Assembly: GCF_030371585.1 (NCBI RefSeq)
Contig: NZ_JAUDCE010000001.1
Reading direction: 5' to 3' (one strand)
From: Megamonas hypermegale_A
GTDB lineage: Bacteria > Bacillota > Negativicutes > Selenomonadales > Selenomonadaceae
DNA: 64,000 nucleotides
Shown here: in pieces, positions 1 through 8,174 of the stretch
Layout of the letters: each line of letters opens with the position of its first letter
Position numbering within the stretch: position 1 is the stretch's first letter
The notes under the pieces: generated by a model
What the model saw: only the letters and a program-made list of their open reading frames with translations
Databases searched by the model: none
What the model was told of the DNA's origin: nothing
Position numbers and translations under genes: made by a program

Positions 1-131
1 TTTGCCAGATACGGCAGCTTTTCCCTGATGCCGTTGATATCGCCGATGCCGTCGCCGTTGCTGTCGTAAAAACTGCGCGGATAAATCTGGTAGACCACCG
101 CTTTCTGCCACCATTTCTGTTCATTATTCAT
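1..131 (-). CDS. Alpha-glucosidase, GH13 family (5' part only)
   Basis: The first 43 codons of a minus-strand gene that runs off the left edge. The translation begins MNNEQKWWQKAVVYQ and continues with the stretch IYPRSFYDSNGDGIGDINGI, the N-terminal signature of oligo-1,6-glucosidase, trehalose-6-phosphate hydrolase and other GH13 alpha-glucosidases (first beta strand of the barrel plus the calcium-binding DxNxDGxGD loop). The ATG is preceded by GAGGCG at suitable spacing. Enzymes of this group hydrolyse alpha-1,4 or alpha-1,6 linked oligosaccharides in the cytoplasm. The substrate cannot be assigned because the active-site region lies outside the window. Confidence 0.9.
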   Translation of the reverse strand, partial: MNNEQKWWQKAVVYQIYPRSFYDSNGDGIGDINGIREKLPYLA

Positions 132-242
132 TATTATCGCCTCATTTCTTTTTTATAATTTTACACTTTATTTTTGCCAATCACAATGAGATATAGTATA
201 ATTAGACTGCTTTTAAACAATTTACGACAGAAAGGAATTCTT

Positions 243-689
243 ATGGACATTATCGATTTAAAAACCAATGACCGCTCTGATGATTTAATAAATGAGCTCG
301 TTTCCGTCTGGGAAAAATCGGTGAGCGCTTCGCATTTTTTTCTGACGGAGAAAGATATTACTGAAATCCGCGAGCAGGTTGCACCGGCATTCAAGATGAT
401 ACCCGTTTTACTCGTGGCAATAGATGATGACAAAGTTATCGGCTTTGCCGGTATTTACGAAAATAAACTGAAAATGCTCTTTGTCGACCCTGCCTATTTC
501 GGTCAGGGAATGGGTTATAAGCTGATAAACTACTGTTTCGAGCAGTATAACATTCAGTTCGTCGATGTCAACGAGCAAAATCCGCGTGCATTTAAATTTT
601 ATCAACGACAGGGCTTTTCCGTAATCGAACGTTCACCGCTCGACAGCGACGGCCGTCCGTTCCCAATCCTGCATATGCAGAAAAAATGA
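243..689 (+). CDS. GNAT-family N-acetyltransferase, YjaB-like
   Basis: 148-residue protein with the acetyl-CoA fold of the GNAT family. The N-terminal segment WEKSVSASHFFL and the C-terminal half VNEQNPRAFKFYQRQGF...SDGRPFPILHM resemble E. coli YjaB. The pyrophosphate-binding loop is seen as FGQGMGYKLI (around residue 100). I chose the ATG at 243 over an upstream in-frame one because AAAGGA lies just ahead of it and the extension reads through promoter-like A/T-rich DNA. It stands alone and is followed by a strong terminator. The acceptor substrate is unknown; the family includes small-molecule and protein acetyltransferases. Confidence 0.82.
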   Translation: MDIIDLKTNDRSDDLINELVSVWEKSVSASHFFLTEKDITEIREQVAPAFKMIPVLLVAIDDDKVIGFAGIYENKLKMLFVDPAYFGQGMGYKLINYCFEQYNIQFVDVNEQNPRAFKFYQRQGFSVIERSPLDSDGRPFPILHMQKK

Positions 690-693
690 TTTA

Positions 694-721
694 CAGCAGC
701 AATTCTCCGCTGCTGTTTTTT
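694..721 (+). terminator. Intrinsic terminator after the GNAT gene
   Basis: Seven-base stem CAGCAGC/GCTGCTG followed by six T residues, five bases after the stop codon. Confidence 0.85.
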
Positions 722-790
722 TATGCCGCCGTATCCCCTAGGGGAGCTTGTATACATCAAATTCACTTATTATACTGAATATATCGCATA

Positions 791-912
791 GTTGTATTCG
801 TAAAACATCGAGCCTGTAGCCCGCAGTATAATACTTTATATACGTTCGATGTTGTCACTTAACCTCACTAAATATAAAGTATTATACTGCTTAAGAAATT
901 AGCCAGCACAAC
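791..912 (+). repeat. Family A palindromic element, copy A1
   Basis: Dispersed non-coding element. An 18-base perfect inverted repeat (left 823-840, GCAGTATAATACTTTATA; right 873-890) encloses the conserved core with CACTTAACCTCACTAAA. The outer arms carry AAACATCGAGCC on the left and a GCACAAC end on the right. Outer arms and core have the same orientation (called AA here). It fills the gap between the GNAT terminator and the methyltransferase promoter; nothing else is visible in that 300-base gap apart from the promoter at 925-961. Confidence 0.9.
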
Positions 913-924
913 ATATATCTATTG

Positions 925-961
925 ACTTGATGTTCACTTCAAGTTTTAAACTGATTATAAT
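925..961 (+). promoter_or_regulatory. Promoter with overlapping inverted repeat before the methyltransferase/ABC operon
   Basis: A perfect -10 TATAAT (956-961) stands 17 bases from a weak -35 TTCACT (933-938), 31 bases ahead of the start codon. The inverted repeat ACTTGA (925-930) / TCAAGT (939-944) covers the -35 region and is a candidate repressor site. No regulator gene is adjacent, so the regulator is unknown. Confidence 0.5.
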
Positions 962-991
962 TCATTTTGTTTTTGAGGAGTGTATATATTT

Positions 992-1711
992 ATGGAAATA
1001 AAAAACCGCATTATCAATTACTGGAGCAGACGCAGCGGCGATTTTGCCCGGCTGCGCCGCGATGAACTGAATAGTTATATGGCCGATTTATGGCTTGAAG
1101 AAATCCGAAAATACATGCCGGATAAACCGTGCAGAATTCTCGATATTGGCACTGGCTCCGGTTTTTTTGCCATTTTGCTGGGAAAAGCCGGTCATTATGT
1201 GGAAGGTATCGACCTGACGGCTTCCATGATTGAAGAAGCGAAACTATTGGCGGCAAAATCCGGCGTAAACAGCGTATTTAAAGTTATGGACGCGGAAAAT
1301 CTGCTTTATCCCGACGAAAGTTTCGATATCGTTCTGAGCCGAAATCTGACCTGGACACTGCCGCATCCGCGCAAGGCTTACAGCGAATGGCACCGCGTCT
1401 TGAAAAAAGGCGGTATGCTGCTCAATTTCGACGCCGATTACGGCAAGGAACATCTCGTGCAGGATTTAAATTCACTGCCGCAAAATCATGCTCATCACAA
1501 TATAAATTCCGACCTGCTGGCAGAATGCGACTCTATTAAAGCCAATCTCGATATTTCGCAGCTGCGCCGCCCGCAATGGGACAGCAGTGTCCTGCAGCAA
1601 ATCGGCTTTGCCCATGTGGATACGGACGAAACGGTCGGCAAACGCATCTACAGCCAGCATGACGAATTTTACAATCCGACGCCGCTGTTTTTAATCAGGG
1701 CGGTGAAATAA
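992..1711 (+). CDS. Class I SAM-dependent methyltransferase, first gene of a metal/peptide ABC operon
   Basis: 239-residue protein with a Rossmann-type methyltransferase fold. Motif I is LDIGTGSGFFAILLG (about residues 48-62), an acidic end of strand 2 is VEGIDLT, and motif IV is FDIVLSRNLTWTL. It belongs to the UbiE/Methyltransf_11 group. The ATG at 992 is preceded by GAGGAG with 11 bases; a GTG at 980 overlaps that site and is less likely. The gene ends four bases before the permease gene, so it is the first gene of the importer operon. A role in modifying a metal-binding small molecule or in handling the imported compound is an inference from position only. Confidence 0.8.
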   Translation: MEIKNRIINYWSRRSGDFARLRRDELNSYMADLWLEEIRKYMPDKPCRILDIGTGSGFFAILLGKAGHYVEGIDLTASMIEEAKLLAAKSGVNSVFKVMDAENLLYPDESFDIVLSRNLTWTLPHPRKAYSEWHRVLKKGGMLLNFDADYGKEHLVQDLNSLPQNHAHHNINSDLLAECDSIKANLDISQLRRPQWDSSVLQQIGFAHVDTDETVGKRIYSQHDEFYNPTPLFLIRAVK

Positions 1712-1715
1712 CACC

Positions 1716-2657
1716 ATGAAAACATATATTGCCCGGCGCATTCTGCATTTAATTCCCATACTGCTGGGCATAACGCTTTTATCGTTCGGTCTTATGCACA
1801 CGGTGGCCGGCGATGCGATTGATGTCATGGAAGCCAACCGCGGCACCGTTCTCTCCGAAGAAACGAAGGACCGGCTGCGCAGCGAGCTCAATCTGGACAA
1901 GCCGTTTCTCGTTCAGTACGGTATCTGGCTGAAAGACATGGTATCGGGCGATATGGGCACTTCCTACGTTTCCGGCAAGCCCGTATTTTCCACCTTTCTG
2001 CAAAAACTGCCGGCGACGATTTTATTAACGATTACTTCGATATTATGCACAATTATAATATCTTTTCCGCTCGGCATTATCGCCGCGCTGAACCGCAACG
2101 GCTGGAGCGATTACCTTATCCGCTTTTTCAGCTTTGTCGGCAATTCTTTGCCCGGTTTTTTCGTCTCGCTTTTACTCATCTATGTTTTTTCGCTTAAACT
2201 GAATTTACTGCCGGTCATGAATACTTCGGGCGGCTGGCAGGGCATAATCCTGCCGACTATGACGCTGACCATAGCCATGAGCGCCAAATACGTCCGCCAA
2301 ATCCGCGCTGTCGTCCTGGCTGAACTTAATAAGGACTACGTCATCGCCGCCAAGGCCCGCGGCATACCCTACAGAACAATCATACTGACGAGCGTCATGA
2401 AAGTTACGCTACTGTCGTTTATAACGCTCCTGTCTTTGTCTGTCGGCTCACTGCTCGGCGGTACGGCCATTATTGAGAGTATCTTCATGTGGGACGGCGT
2501 CGGCAAAATGGCTGTCGATGCTATTTTAATGCGCGATTATCCGATTATCCTTGCCTATGTCGTATGGCTCGCCATCATTTATGTAATTTTCAACTTAATC
2601 ACGGATATCTTATACCATTATCTGGACCCGCGCATTCGGCTCGGCGCGAAAAAATAA
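1716..2657 (+). CDS. ABC transporter permease, NikB/DppB type
   Basis: 313 residues. Inner-membrane permease of the nickel/dipeptide importer class. It begins with the typical RRILHLIPILLGITLLSF N-terminal segment, has about six membrane spans, and shows the EAA-loop region LNKDYVIAAKARGIPYRTII (near residue 205) that docks to the ATPases. The C-terminal part LDPRIRLG is standard for the family. It would pair with the next permease. Length and motifs fit NikB/DppB, but substrate (nickel, other chelated metal, peptide) cannot be read from the permease itself. Confidence 0.88.
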   Translation: MKTYIARRILHLIPILLGITLLSFGLMHTVAGDAIDVMEANRGTVLSEETKDRLRSELNLDKPFLVQYGIWLKDMVSGDMGTSYVSGKPVFSTFLQKLPATILLTITSILCTIIISFPLGIIAALNRNGWSDYLIRFFSFVGNSLPGFFVSLLLIYVFSLKLNLLPVMNTSGGWQGIILPTMTLTIAMSAKYVRQIRAVVLAELNKDYVIAAKARGIPYRTIILTSVMKVTLLSFITLLSLSVGSLLGGTAIIESIFMWDGVGKMAVDAILMRDYPIILAYVVWLAIIYVIFNLITDILYHYLDPRIRLGAKK

Positions 2658-2673
2658 TTTGAAGGAATAACTT

Positions 2674-3465
2674 ATGAATGTAAAACTCACTATTTTATGC
2701 GTACTCGTCGGCGCTTTACTGCTTGTTGCCGTGTTTGCGCCCTTTTTGACGCCGTTTGACCCGTATGCGCAGAATTTATCACAGGCACTTCAAGCACCGA
2801 ACAGCGTTCATCTGCTCGGCACCGACCAGTACGGCAGGGATTTGCTGTCGCGCGTCATCATGGGAGCGCAGACGACGATTTTATCTTCCCTGGCACTCGT
2901 CGGCGCGGTTACATTAATCGGTACGGCGGTCGGCATTGTCTGCGGCTATTGCGGCGGCAAAATCGATACGCTTTTAATGCGCACTTCCGATATTTTTCTC
3001 GCCTTTCCCGGCATGGTGTTCGCCCTCGCCGTGGCGGGTGTTCTGGGCGGCAGTATCCTAAATGCCGTAATCGCGCTTGCCTTCATCTCCTGGCCGAAAT
3101 TCGCCCGCCTTGCCCGCGCGCAGGTTCTGACCGTAAAAACAGCGCCGTTTGTCGCAGCCGCCCGGCTGAGCGGCTGCAGCGACGCGAAAATCATGTTTTA
3201 TCATATATTCCCCAATATAATCGGCATAATTTTAATAACGGCAATTCTCGATATCGGTACAATGATAATGGAAATAGCGGGGCTTTCCTTTCTGGGACTG
3301 GGCGCACTGCCGCCGACGGCGGAATGGGGCGCGATGATGAGCGGCAGCCGCAGCATGCTCCAGACGGCGCCGTGGATAATTCTCGCTCCCGGCTGCGCTA
3401 TTTTCCTGTCTGTCAGCCTGTTCAACATTCTCGGCGACACAATACGCGACAAATTCAATTTATAA
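2674..3465 (+). CDS. ABC transporter permease, NikC/DppC type
   Basis: 263 residues, second inner-membrane permease of the same importer. It shows the hallmark start region with LLGTDQYGRDLLSRVIMGA (about residues 48-66) and the EAA loop VAAARLSGCSDAKIMFYHIF near residue 160, then SFLGLGALPPTAEWGAMM. Spacing to the previous gene is 16 bases. The operon continues after a family A element with the binding protein and two ATPases. Confidence 0.88.
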   Translation: MNVKLTILCVLVGALLLVAVFAPFLTPFDPYAQNLSQALQAPNSVHLLGTDQYGRDLLSRVIMGAQTTILSSLALVGAVTLIGTAVGIVCGYCGGKIDTLLMRTSDIFLAFPGMVFALAVAGVLGGSILNAVIALAFISWPKFARLARAQVLTVKTAPFVAAARLSGCSDAKIMFYHIFPNIIGIILITAILDIGTMIMEIAGLSFLGLGALPPTAEWGAMMSGSRSMLQTAPWIILAPGCAIFLSVSLFNILGDTIRDKFNL

Positions 3466-3502
3466 TATGTATTGTGCTGATAAAAAATTTAATCTGCAAT
3501 CG

Positions 3503-3655
3503 GCAGTATAATACTTTATATTAAATCAACTTGTTGTGCTAGTTGATTTTCTAAAGCAGTATAATAGTTTATATTTAGTGAGGTTAAGTGACAACATCGA
3601 ACAAATATAAACTATTATACTGCTGCTTAACGGCTCGATGTCTTACTAGAACAAT
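3503..3655 (-). repeat. Family A element, copy A2, with a partial arm in front
   Basis: The full copy is 3531-3655. Its inverted repeat arms are 3556-3574 (GCAGTATAATAGTTTATAT) and 3605-3623, a perfect 19-base match. Outer arms and core both run in the reverse orientation (BB). A stray left arm with the ACTTTA stem variant lies at 3503-3521. The element sits inside the importer operon between the second permease and the binding protein. Confidence 0.9.
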
Positions 3656-3683
3656 GAGTATTAAATCAACAAGGAGGTATACT

Positions 3684-5225
3684 ATGCCCAAAATCTGTCT
3701 AATTTACTCTTTACTGCTGTCACTGTTCATTTTCTCCGGCTGCGGCAGCGACTCGGAAACGGCAGACAGCGGCGAGAAAGTTTTCCGCTACGGCACGACT
3801 GCCTACGGCGTGGAAATGGGCAATACGGGGCTTAATCCGCACAGCGATTATTCCGGCTGGTCGGCGGTGCGTTACGGCGTCGGCGAAACGCTGTTTAAAT
3901 TCAACGATAAAATGGAGCTGGAGCCGTGGCTTGCCGCAGGTTATGAACAGCTCGACGACTATACGGTGAAAATAACGCTGAAGGACGGCATCAAATTTTC
4001 CAGCGGACGCGCGCTTGACGGGCAGGCGGTAAAACAGTGCCTGGAACATTTAGTCGCCGTGCATGACCGCGCGCCGGGCGACCTGAAAATACAGGAAATC
4101 ACCGCTGACGGACAGACTGTTACCATAAAATCGGCTGAAAAAGTACCGGCGTTACTCAATTATCTCAGCGACCCGTACGGCGCTATCATTGACATGGACT
4201 ACGGCATAACGGACGAGCGGAACGTCGCCGGAACGGGTCCGTTTATCGCTACGAAAATTTCCGATACGGAAATAGCGCTGAAAAAAAATCCGAACTACTG
4301 GAACGGCAATGTCGGCATGGATAAAGTAATCGTCACGGAAATAATCGACGGCGACACACTCACTATGGCGATGCAATCCGGCGAGCTCGACGCCGTACAG
4401 GGGCTTCCGTATGCCAGCCTGAAACTGTTCCGCGACAGCGACAGATACCGCATAAGCACGACGGACACTTCCCGCTGCTTTTTCGCCCAGCTGAACCTTG
4501 AAAATCCGATACTACAGGATTATAATGTCCGCCGTGCCATTGCCATGAGCATTGATAAAAAAAGCTTCACCGACAATCTGCTGCACGGCAACGGCAGTGC
4601 GGCCGTCGGTGCTTTTCCGTCCAACTTCGCCTTCGGCAATGAAAGCGTAACTGCGCCGGAGTTTAATTTGCAGGAAGCGAAAAATCTGCTGGCCAAATCC
4701 GGCTGGAATGATACGGACGGCGACGGCTATGTCGATAAAAACGGGCAAAAACTGACTATCCGCTGGCTGACATATCCAGGCAGACAGGAACTGCCGCTTC
4801 TGGCGGAAGCCGCTCAGGCCACGCTCAAACAGGCAGGTATCGAGGTCATCGTCAATAATACGGCAAATCAGCAGGATTTCCTCGACAGAGGCGAATGGGA
4901 TATTTTCGCCAGTGCCTTTGTAACGGCACCGACGGGCGACCCGGAATATTTTTTCACGACGCACTGCCTGAAAAATTCCGCCAAAAACAGAGGTCATTAT
5001 TACAACGAAGAATTGGAACAGCTTGCACAGCAGCTTCATGCGGAATTCGACCCGCACAAACGCGCCGAACTGGCCGTTAAAATGCAGCAGATTATTCTCG
5101 ACGACTGCGCCTTTATCTTCGCATCTCATTTAAAAATGTCCTTCGTCATGAAAAGCAATGTAACGGGATTTGCCGCTCATCCTTCCGACTACTACGAAAT
5201 TACAGCGGCGCTGAATTATAATTGA
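3684..5225 (+). CDS. ABC transporter substrate-binding lipoprotein, NikA/DppA type (SBP family 5)
   Basis: 513-residue extracytoplasmic binding protein. The N-terminus MPKICLIYSLLLSLFIFSGC is a lipoprotein signal with the lipobox FSGC, so it is probably anchored at the membrane. Family 5 features include ALDGQAVKQCLEHL, GTGPFIATKI and NYWNGN (a typical family landmark), then a C-terminal lobe with ANQQDFLDRGEWDIFASAF. I chose the ATG at 3684 because AAGGAGG lies just upstream; a longer reading frame starts inside the repeat. The context with NikB/C/D/E-type genes suggests nickel or another chelated metal, but peptide import is possible. Confidence 0.87.
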   Translation: MPKICLIYSLLLSLFIFSGCGSDSETADSGEKVFRYGTTAYGVEMGNTGLNPHSDYSGWSAVRYGVGETLFKFNDKMELEPWLAAGYEQLDDYTVKITLKDGIKFSSGRALDGQAVKQCLEHLVAVHDRAPGDLKIQEITADGQTVTIKSAEKVPALLNYLSDPYGAIIDMDYGITDERNVAGTGPFIATKISDTEIALKKNPNYWNGNVGMDKVIVTEIIDGDTLTMAMQSGELDAVQGLPYASLKLFRDSDRYRISTTDTSRCFFAQLNLENPILQDYNVRRAIAMSIDKKSFTDNLLHGNGSAAVGAFPSNFAFGNESVTAPEFNLQEAKNLLAKSGWNDTDGDGYVDKNGQKLTIRWLTYPGRQELPLLAEAAQATLKQAGIEVIVNNTANQQDFLDRGEWDIFASAFVTAPTGDPEYFFTTHCLKNSAKNRGHYYNEELEQLAQQLHAEFDPHKRAELAVKMQQIILDDCAFIFASHLKMSFVMKSNVTGFAAHPSDYYEITAALNYN

Positions 5226-5230
5226 TACTT

Positions 5231-5352
5231 TTTGCACCAGAAAAACATCGAGCCTGTAGCCAGCAGGATAATAGTTTATATTCGTTCGATGTTAGCACTT
5301 AACCTCACTAAATATAAACTATTATACTGCTTTGAGAAATTAACTAGCACAA
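5231..5352 (+). repeat. Family A element, copy A3
   Basis: Orientation AA. The right arm is intact and the left arm has one change (GCAGGATAATAG), giving one mismatch in the stem. It lies inside the importer operon, between binding protein and first ATPase. Ends are degenerate (TTTGCACCAG ... ACTAGCACAAA). Confidence 0.9.
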
Positions 5353-5386
5353 AAAATATAATTGATAAATCTAAGAAGGAAGCTCT

Positions 5387-6175
5387 ATGACATTACTGGA
5401 AATTCGCGGTTTGAACGTAGCCTATAATAAAAAAAACGTTCTGTCCGACATAAATTTTTCCCTGAACGCAGGCGAAATTCTCGGCATCGTGGGGCAGTCG
5501 GGCTGCGGCAAATCCACTTTGCTGAAAACAATACTGCATATACTGCCGCCCGAAGCACGTTTGACAGGCGGCGATATTTTCTACAATGACGCCAATATAA
5601 CCCGCTTGACGGAAAAAAATATGCAGCATATTCGCGGCGTGGAAATCGGCATGATATTTCAAAATGCCCAAACAACGCTCTGTCCCGTACGGACAATCGG
5701 TCAGCAGCTTGTGGAAAGTGTAGCAGCGCACCGCCAAAACTGCACTAAAAAAGAAATCATCGGCGAAGCGCTGAACTTGCTGGCAAAAATCCGTCTGACG
5801 GACGGCGAAAAAATCCTGCAAAGCTATCCATTTGAACTGTCGGGCGGCATGAACCAGCGCATTTCCATAGTACTTGCCATGCTCTTAAAGCCGAAACTTC
5901 TCTTGGCGGATGAACCGACTTCCGCGCTCGACGTCGTATCGCAGGCACAGGTGATTGAGGAAATGCTGAATTTGCAGCGGCTGTTTCATACAGGTATCAT
6001 ATTCGTGTCGCACAACCTGAGCCTTGTGGCACGCATCGCCAATAAAACGGCCATCATGCAAAGCGGAAAAATCGTCGAATACGGCGAAACGGCGCAGATT
6101 ATGCGCAATCCCCGCCATGCCTATACGAAAGAGCTGTTAAATTCCATATTTCACTTAAATTTGAAGCGGAGCTGA
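5387..6175 (+). CDS. ABC transporter ATP-binding protein, NikD/DppD type
   Basis: 262 residues. Walker A is GQSGCGKST (about residues 38-46), the Q-loop is MIFQNAQTTL, the signature is LSGGMNQR, and Walker B is KLLLADEPTSALD, followed by the switch histidine in VSHN. The family's C-terminal region is HAYTKELLNS. It would form a heterodimer with the next gene to drive the two permeases. The start is supported by AAGGAAG. Unlike long OppD proteins it lacks the C-terminal iron-sulfur extension. Confidence 0.88.
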   Translation: MTLLEIRGLNVAYNKKNVLSDINFSLNAGEILGIVGQSGCGKSTLLKTILHILPPEARLTGGDIFYNDANITRLTEKNMQHIRGVEIGMIFQNAQTTLCPVRTIGQQLVESVAAHRQNCTKKEIIGEALNLLAKIRLTDGEKILQSYPFELSGGMNQRISIVLAMLLKPKLLLADEPTSALDVVSQAQVIEEMLNLQRLFHTGIIFVSHNLSLVARIANKTAIMQSGKIVEYGETAQIMRNPRHAYTKELLNSIFHLNLKRS

Positions 6176-6179
6176 TTTC

Positions 6180-6938
6180 ATGGAGCCTATATTAACTGTA
6201 GAAAATCTCACCAAAAAATACACGCAGGACGGCTCAGATTTTTTCGCCGTCGACAATATCAGCTTTCAGCTGTTTCCCGGCGACTGCTTTGCCATTGTAG
6301 GCGAGTCAGGCTGCGGCAAATCAACGACGGTCAAATTGATAACGCGCCTTATCGATGCCGACAGCGGAAAAATTCATCTCGGCGGCAGGGATATTACGCA
6401 GGCAACGGGAAAATCACTGCGCGATATTTACAAAAAAATACAGATGGTGTTTCAGTTTCCGCAGGACTCATTCAATCCGCACCAGAAACTCGACAGCGCC
6501 ATTATCGAACCGCTGATTAACGGCGGCATGAGCAAAACAAAAGCGCGAAAACACCTGCCGCAGCTTTTAAATCTTGTCGGGCTTAATTATTCACTCGTAG
6601 ACGGCCGATACGCCCGCGAACTGAGCGGCGGTCAGTGTCAGCGCGCCGCCCTCGCCCGCGCCCTCGCCGTAAAACCGGAAATTCTCATCTGCGACGAAGC
6701 GACTTCCGCGCTCGATGTCATCAGCCAGAAACAGATTGTCGATTTACTGCAAAAACTGCAACGCGATTTCAATCTTTCCCTCATCCTCATCACGCACGAC
6801 CTAGCGCTCGTTCAGCAGCTATGCAGCCGCGTACTCGTCATGTATCAGGGAAAAATCATCGAAGAAAACACGACGGAGCAGATTATCAACAATCCGCAGC
6901 AGGAATATACAAAACTTTTAATCCGTTCAACCATATAA
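6180..6938 (+). CDS. ABC transporter ATP-binding protein, NikE/DppF type
   Basis: 252 residues. Walker A GESGCGKSTT, Q-loop MVFQFPQDSFNP, signature LSGGQCQRAALARAL, Walker B ILICDEATSALD, switch histidine ITHD. The FNPHQK segment after the Q-loop is typical of the NikE/OppF branch. It starts four bases after the previous stop, and a strong terminator closes the operon behind it. Confidence 0.88.
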   Translation: MEPILTVENLTKKYTQDGSDFFAVDNISFQLFPGDCFAIVGESGCGKSTTVKLITRLIDADSGKIHLGGRDITQATGKSLRDIYKKIQMVFQFPQDSFNPHQKLDSAIIEPLINGGMSKTKARKHLPQLLNLVGLNYSLVDGRYARELSGGQCQRAALARALAVKPEILICDEATSALDVISQKQIVDLLQKLQRDFNLSLILITHDLALVQQLCSRVLVMYQGKIIEENTTEQIINNPQQEYTKLLIRSTI

Positions 6939-6979
6939 AAAAACGGTAACAGAATATAAAACTTCTGTTACCGTTTTTT
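6937..6979 (+). terminator. Intrinsic terminator of the importer operon
   Basis: Long stem AAACGGTAACAGA / TCTGTTACCGTTT followed by T residues, directly at the end of the last ATPase gene. The stem has T-runs on both strands and may also stop leftward transcripts. Confidence 0.9.
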
Positions 6980-6994
6980 GCTTTATTTTATTAT

Positions 6995-7100
6995 GCCAGC
7001 TGATTTTTCAAGCAGTATAATACTTTATATTAAGTGAGGTTAAGTGACAACATCTAACGTATATAAAGTATTATACTGCTTGATGTTTTATTAACACAAC
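6995..7100 (-). repeat. Family A element, copy A4
   Basis: Orientation BB. Stem arms 7012-7029 and 7062-7079 are a perfect 18-base inverted repeat in the ACTTTA variant (as in A1), so the same base change is present on both arms. The left outer arm is shortened. It lies between the convergent ABC operon and the esterase gene. Confidence 0.9.
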
Positions 7101-7108
7101 AGTATATT

Positions 7109-8107
7109 TTATTTCATCTGCTCATTTACAAATGCCGCGATATCTTCATTCATCACTTTGGACTCCGGCAGTTCCGGCAGAAGGATATCCCAGTCGTGCG
7201 ACATGCCGTCATAGATTTTTTCCGTTACATCGACTCCGGCAACTTCCGCATGAGTTATCACCAGTGCCGCGTCGTCTAAAAGCAGTTCATCACCGCCCGC
7301 AATGACAAGCATTGGAGAAATTCCCGTTAAGTCGGCATAAGCTGGGGATAAATACGGGTTTTTTACGTCGGCTCCCTTAGCGTAGGACGGGTTTGCCACT
7401 TCGCCCGACATGAATTTATTGTTGGCGCCCAGCATTTTATCCTTTTCATAATTGAGCGTGCGCGAAGGTAGTTGTGTTCCTACATAAGTCCACGGCGAAA
7501 GCAATACGATTGCCTTCGGCTGCGGAATATTGTTGTCGCGCAGATATACGGCAAGAGCAAGCGACAGATTGCCGCCCGCGGAATCGCCCATCAGGATTAT
7601 CTTGTTCGGATTATAGCCTGCGGCAAGCAGCCCTTTATAAGCACTGGCCGCATCTTCAAGCGCTGCCGGATATACGTTTTCCGGCGCCAAACGGTAGTCT
7701 ACCATGAATACCGTTCCCGCACCGGCAACTTCCGCCTTATGCAGACCCCAATCGCGGTACAAATTGTTCAGACTTCCCACATAGCCGCCGCCATGCAAAA
7801 ACAGCAGAATTCGGTCGCTTTCTCCTGTAGTTGAGGTGTATTTTTCCACCGGCGTTCCGTCAAACGACAGCTTTTCCTGCTGCCAGCCGTCCGGCACTAC
7901 GTATTCACCTGCCGGCTGGCTCGGCGAATTAAAGAATTTAAAAGTTTTTTCATTAATATAAGCCGCTTTGGCTTCATCCGACAGCTGCACTATCTGCACA
8001 TCGGAAAACGGATTTTCCCGCGCCTGTGAAAACTGCATTCCCGTCAGCAGCACCGTTGCCACTACCGGAACGGCAATCAGTCCGCGCAAATATTTTTTCA
8101 TACCCAT
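7109..8107 (-). CDS. Exported alpha/beta-hydrolase (HSL-type esterase)
   Basis: 332 residues from the chosen start. The N-terminus MGMKKYLRGLIAVPVVATVL is a signal peptide. The hormone-sensitive-lipase family motif HGGG supplies the oxyanion hole. The catalytic triad is the Ser in GDSAGG, an Asp in the GGDELLLDDA region and the His in GMSHDW. The ATG at 8107 is favoured because GGAAAGG stands nine bases before it; an ATG at 8116 overlaps that site. The protein probably hydrolyses short acyl esters outside the cytoplasm; the substrate is unknown. It is a single-gene unit. Confidence 0.85.
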   Translation of the reverse strand: MGMKKYLRGLIAVPVVATVLLTGMQFSQARENPFSDVQIVQLSDEAKAAYINEKTFKFFNSPSQPAGEYVVPDGWQQEKLSFDGTPVEKYTSTTGESDRILLFLHGGGYVGSLNNLYRDWGLHKAEVAGAGTVFMVDYRLAPENVYPAALEDAASAYKGLLAAGYNPNKIILMGDSAGGNLSLALAVYLRDNNIPQPKAIVLLSPWTYVGTQLPSRTLNYEKDKMLGANNKFMSGEVANPSYAKGADVKNPYLSPAYADLTGISPMLVIAGGDELLLDDAALVITHAEVAGVDVTEKIYDGMSHDWDILLPELPESKVMNEDIAAFVNEQMK

Positions 8108-8174
8108 AAAAATCATCCTTTCCGGAAAAATATATCTTATTTATAATATCACCTGGATTAACCTCCAAGTCAAT

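Noticed and set aside
823..840. TATAAT inside the family A stems as a promoter
   Set aside because: The hexamer is a good -10, but no -35 box is found at 16-18 bases in either arm orientation, and the sequence is explained by the inverted repeat.
2949..3524. 191-codon open frame overlapping the NikC-type permease in another frame
   Set aside because: It has Arg/Pro-rich composition typical of a frame shadow, and the permease motifs are in the other frame.
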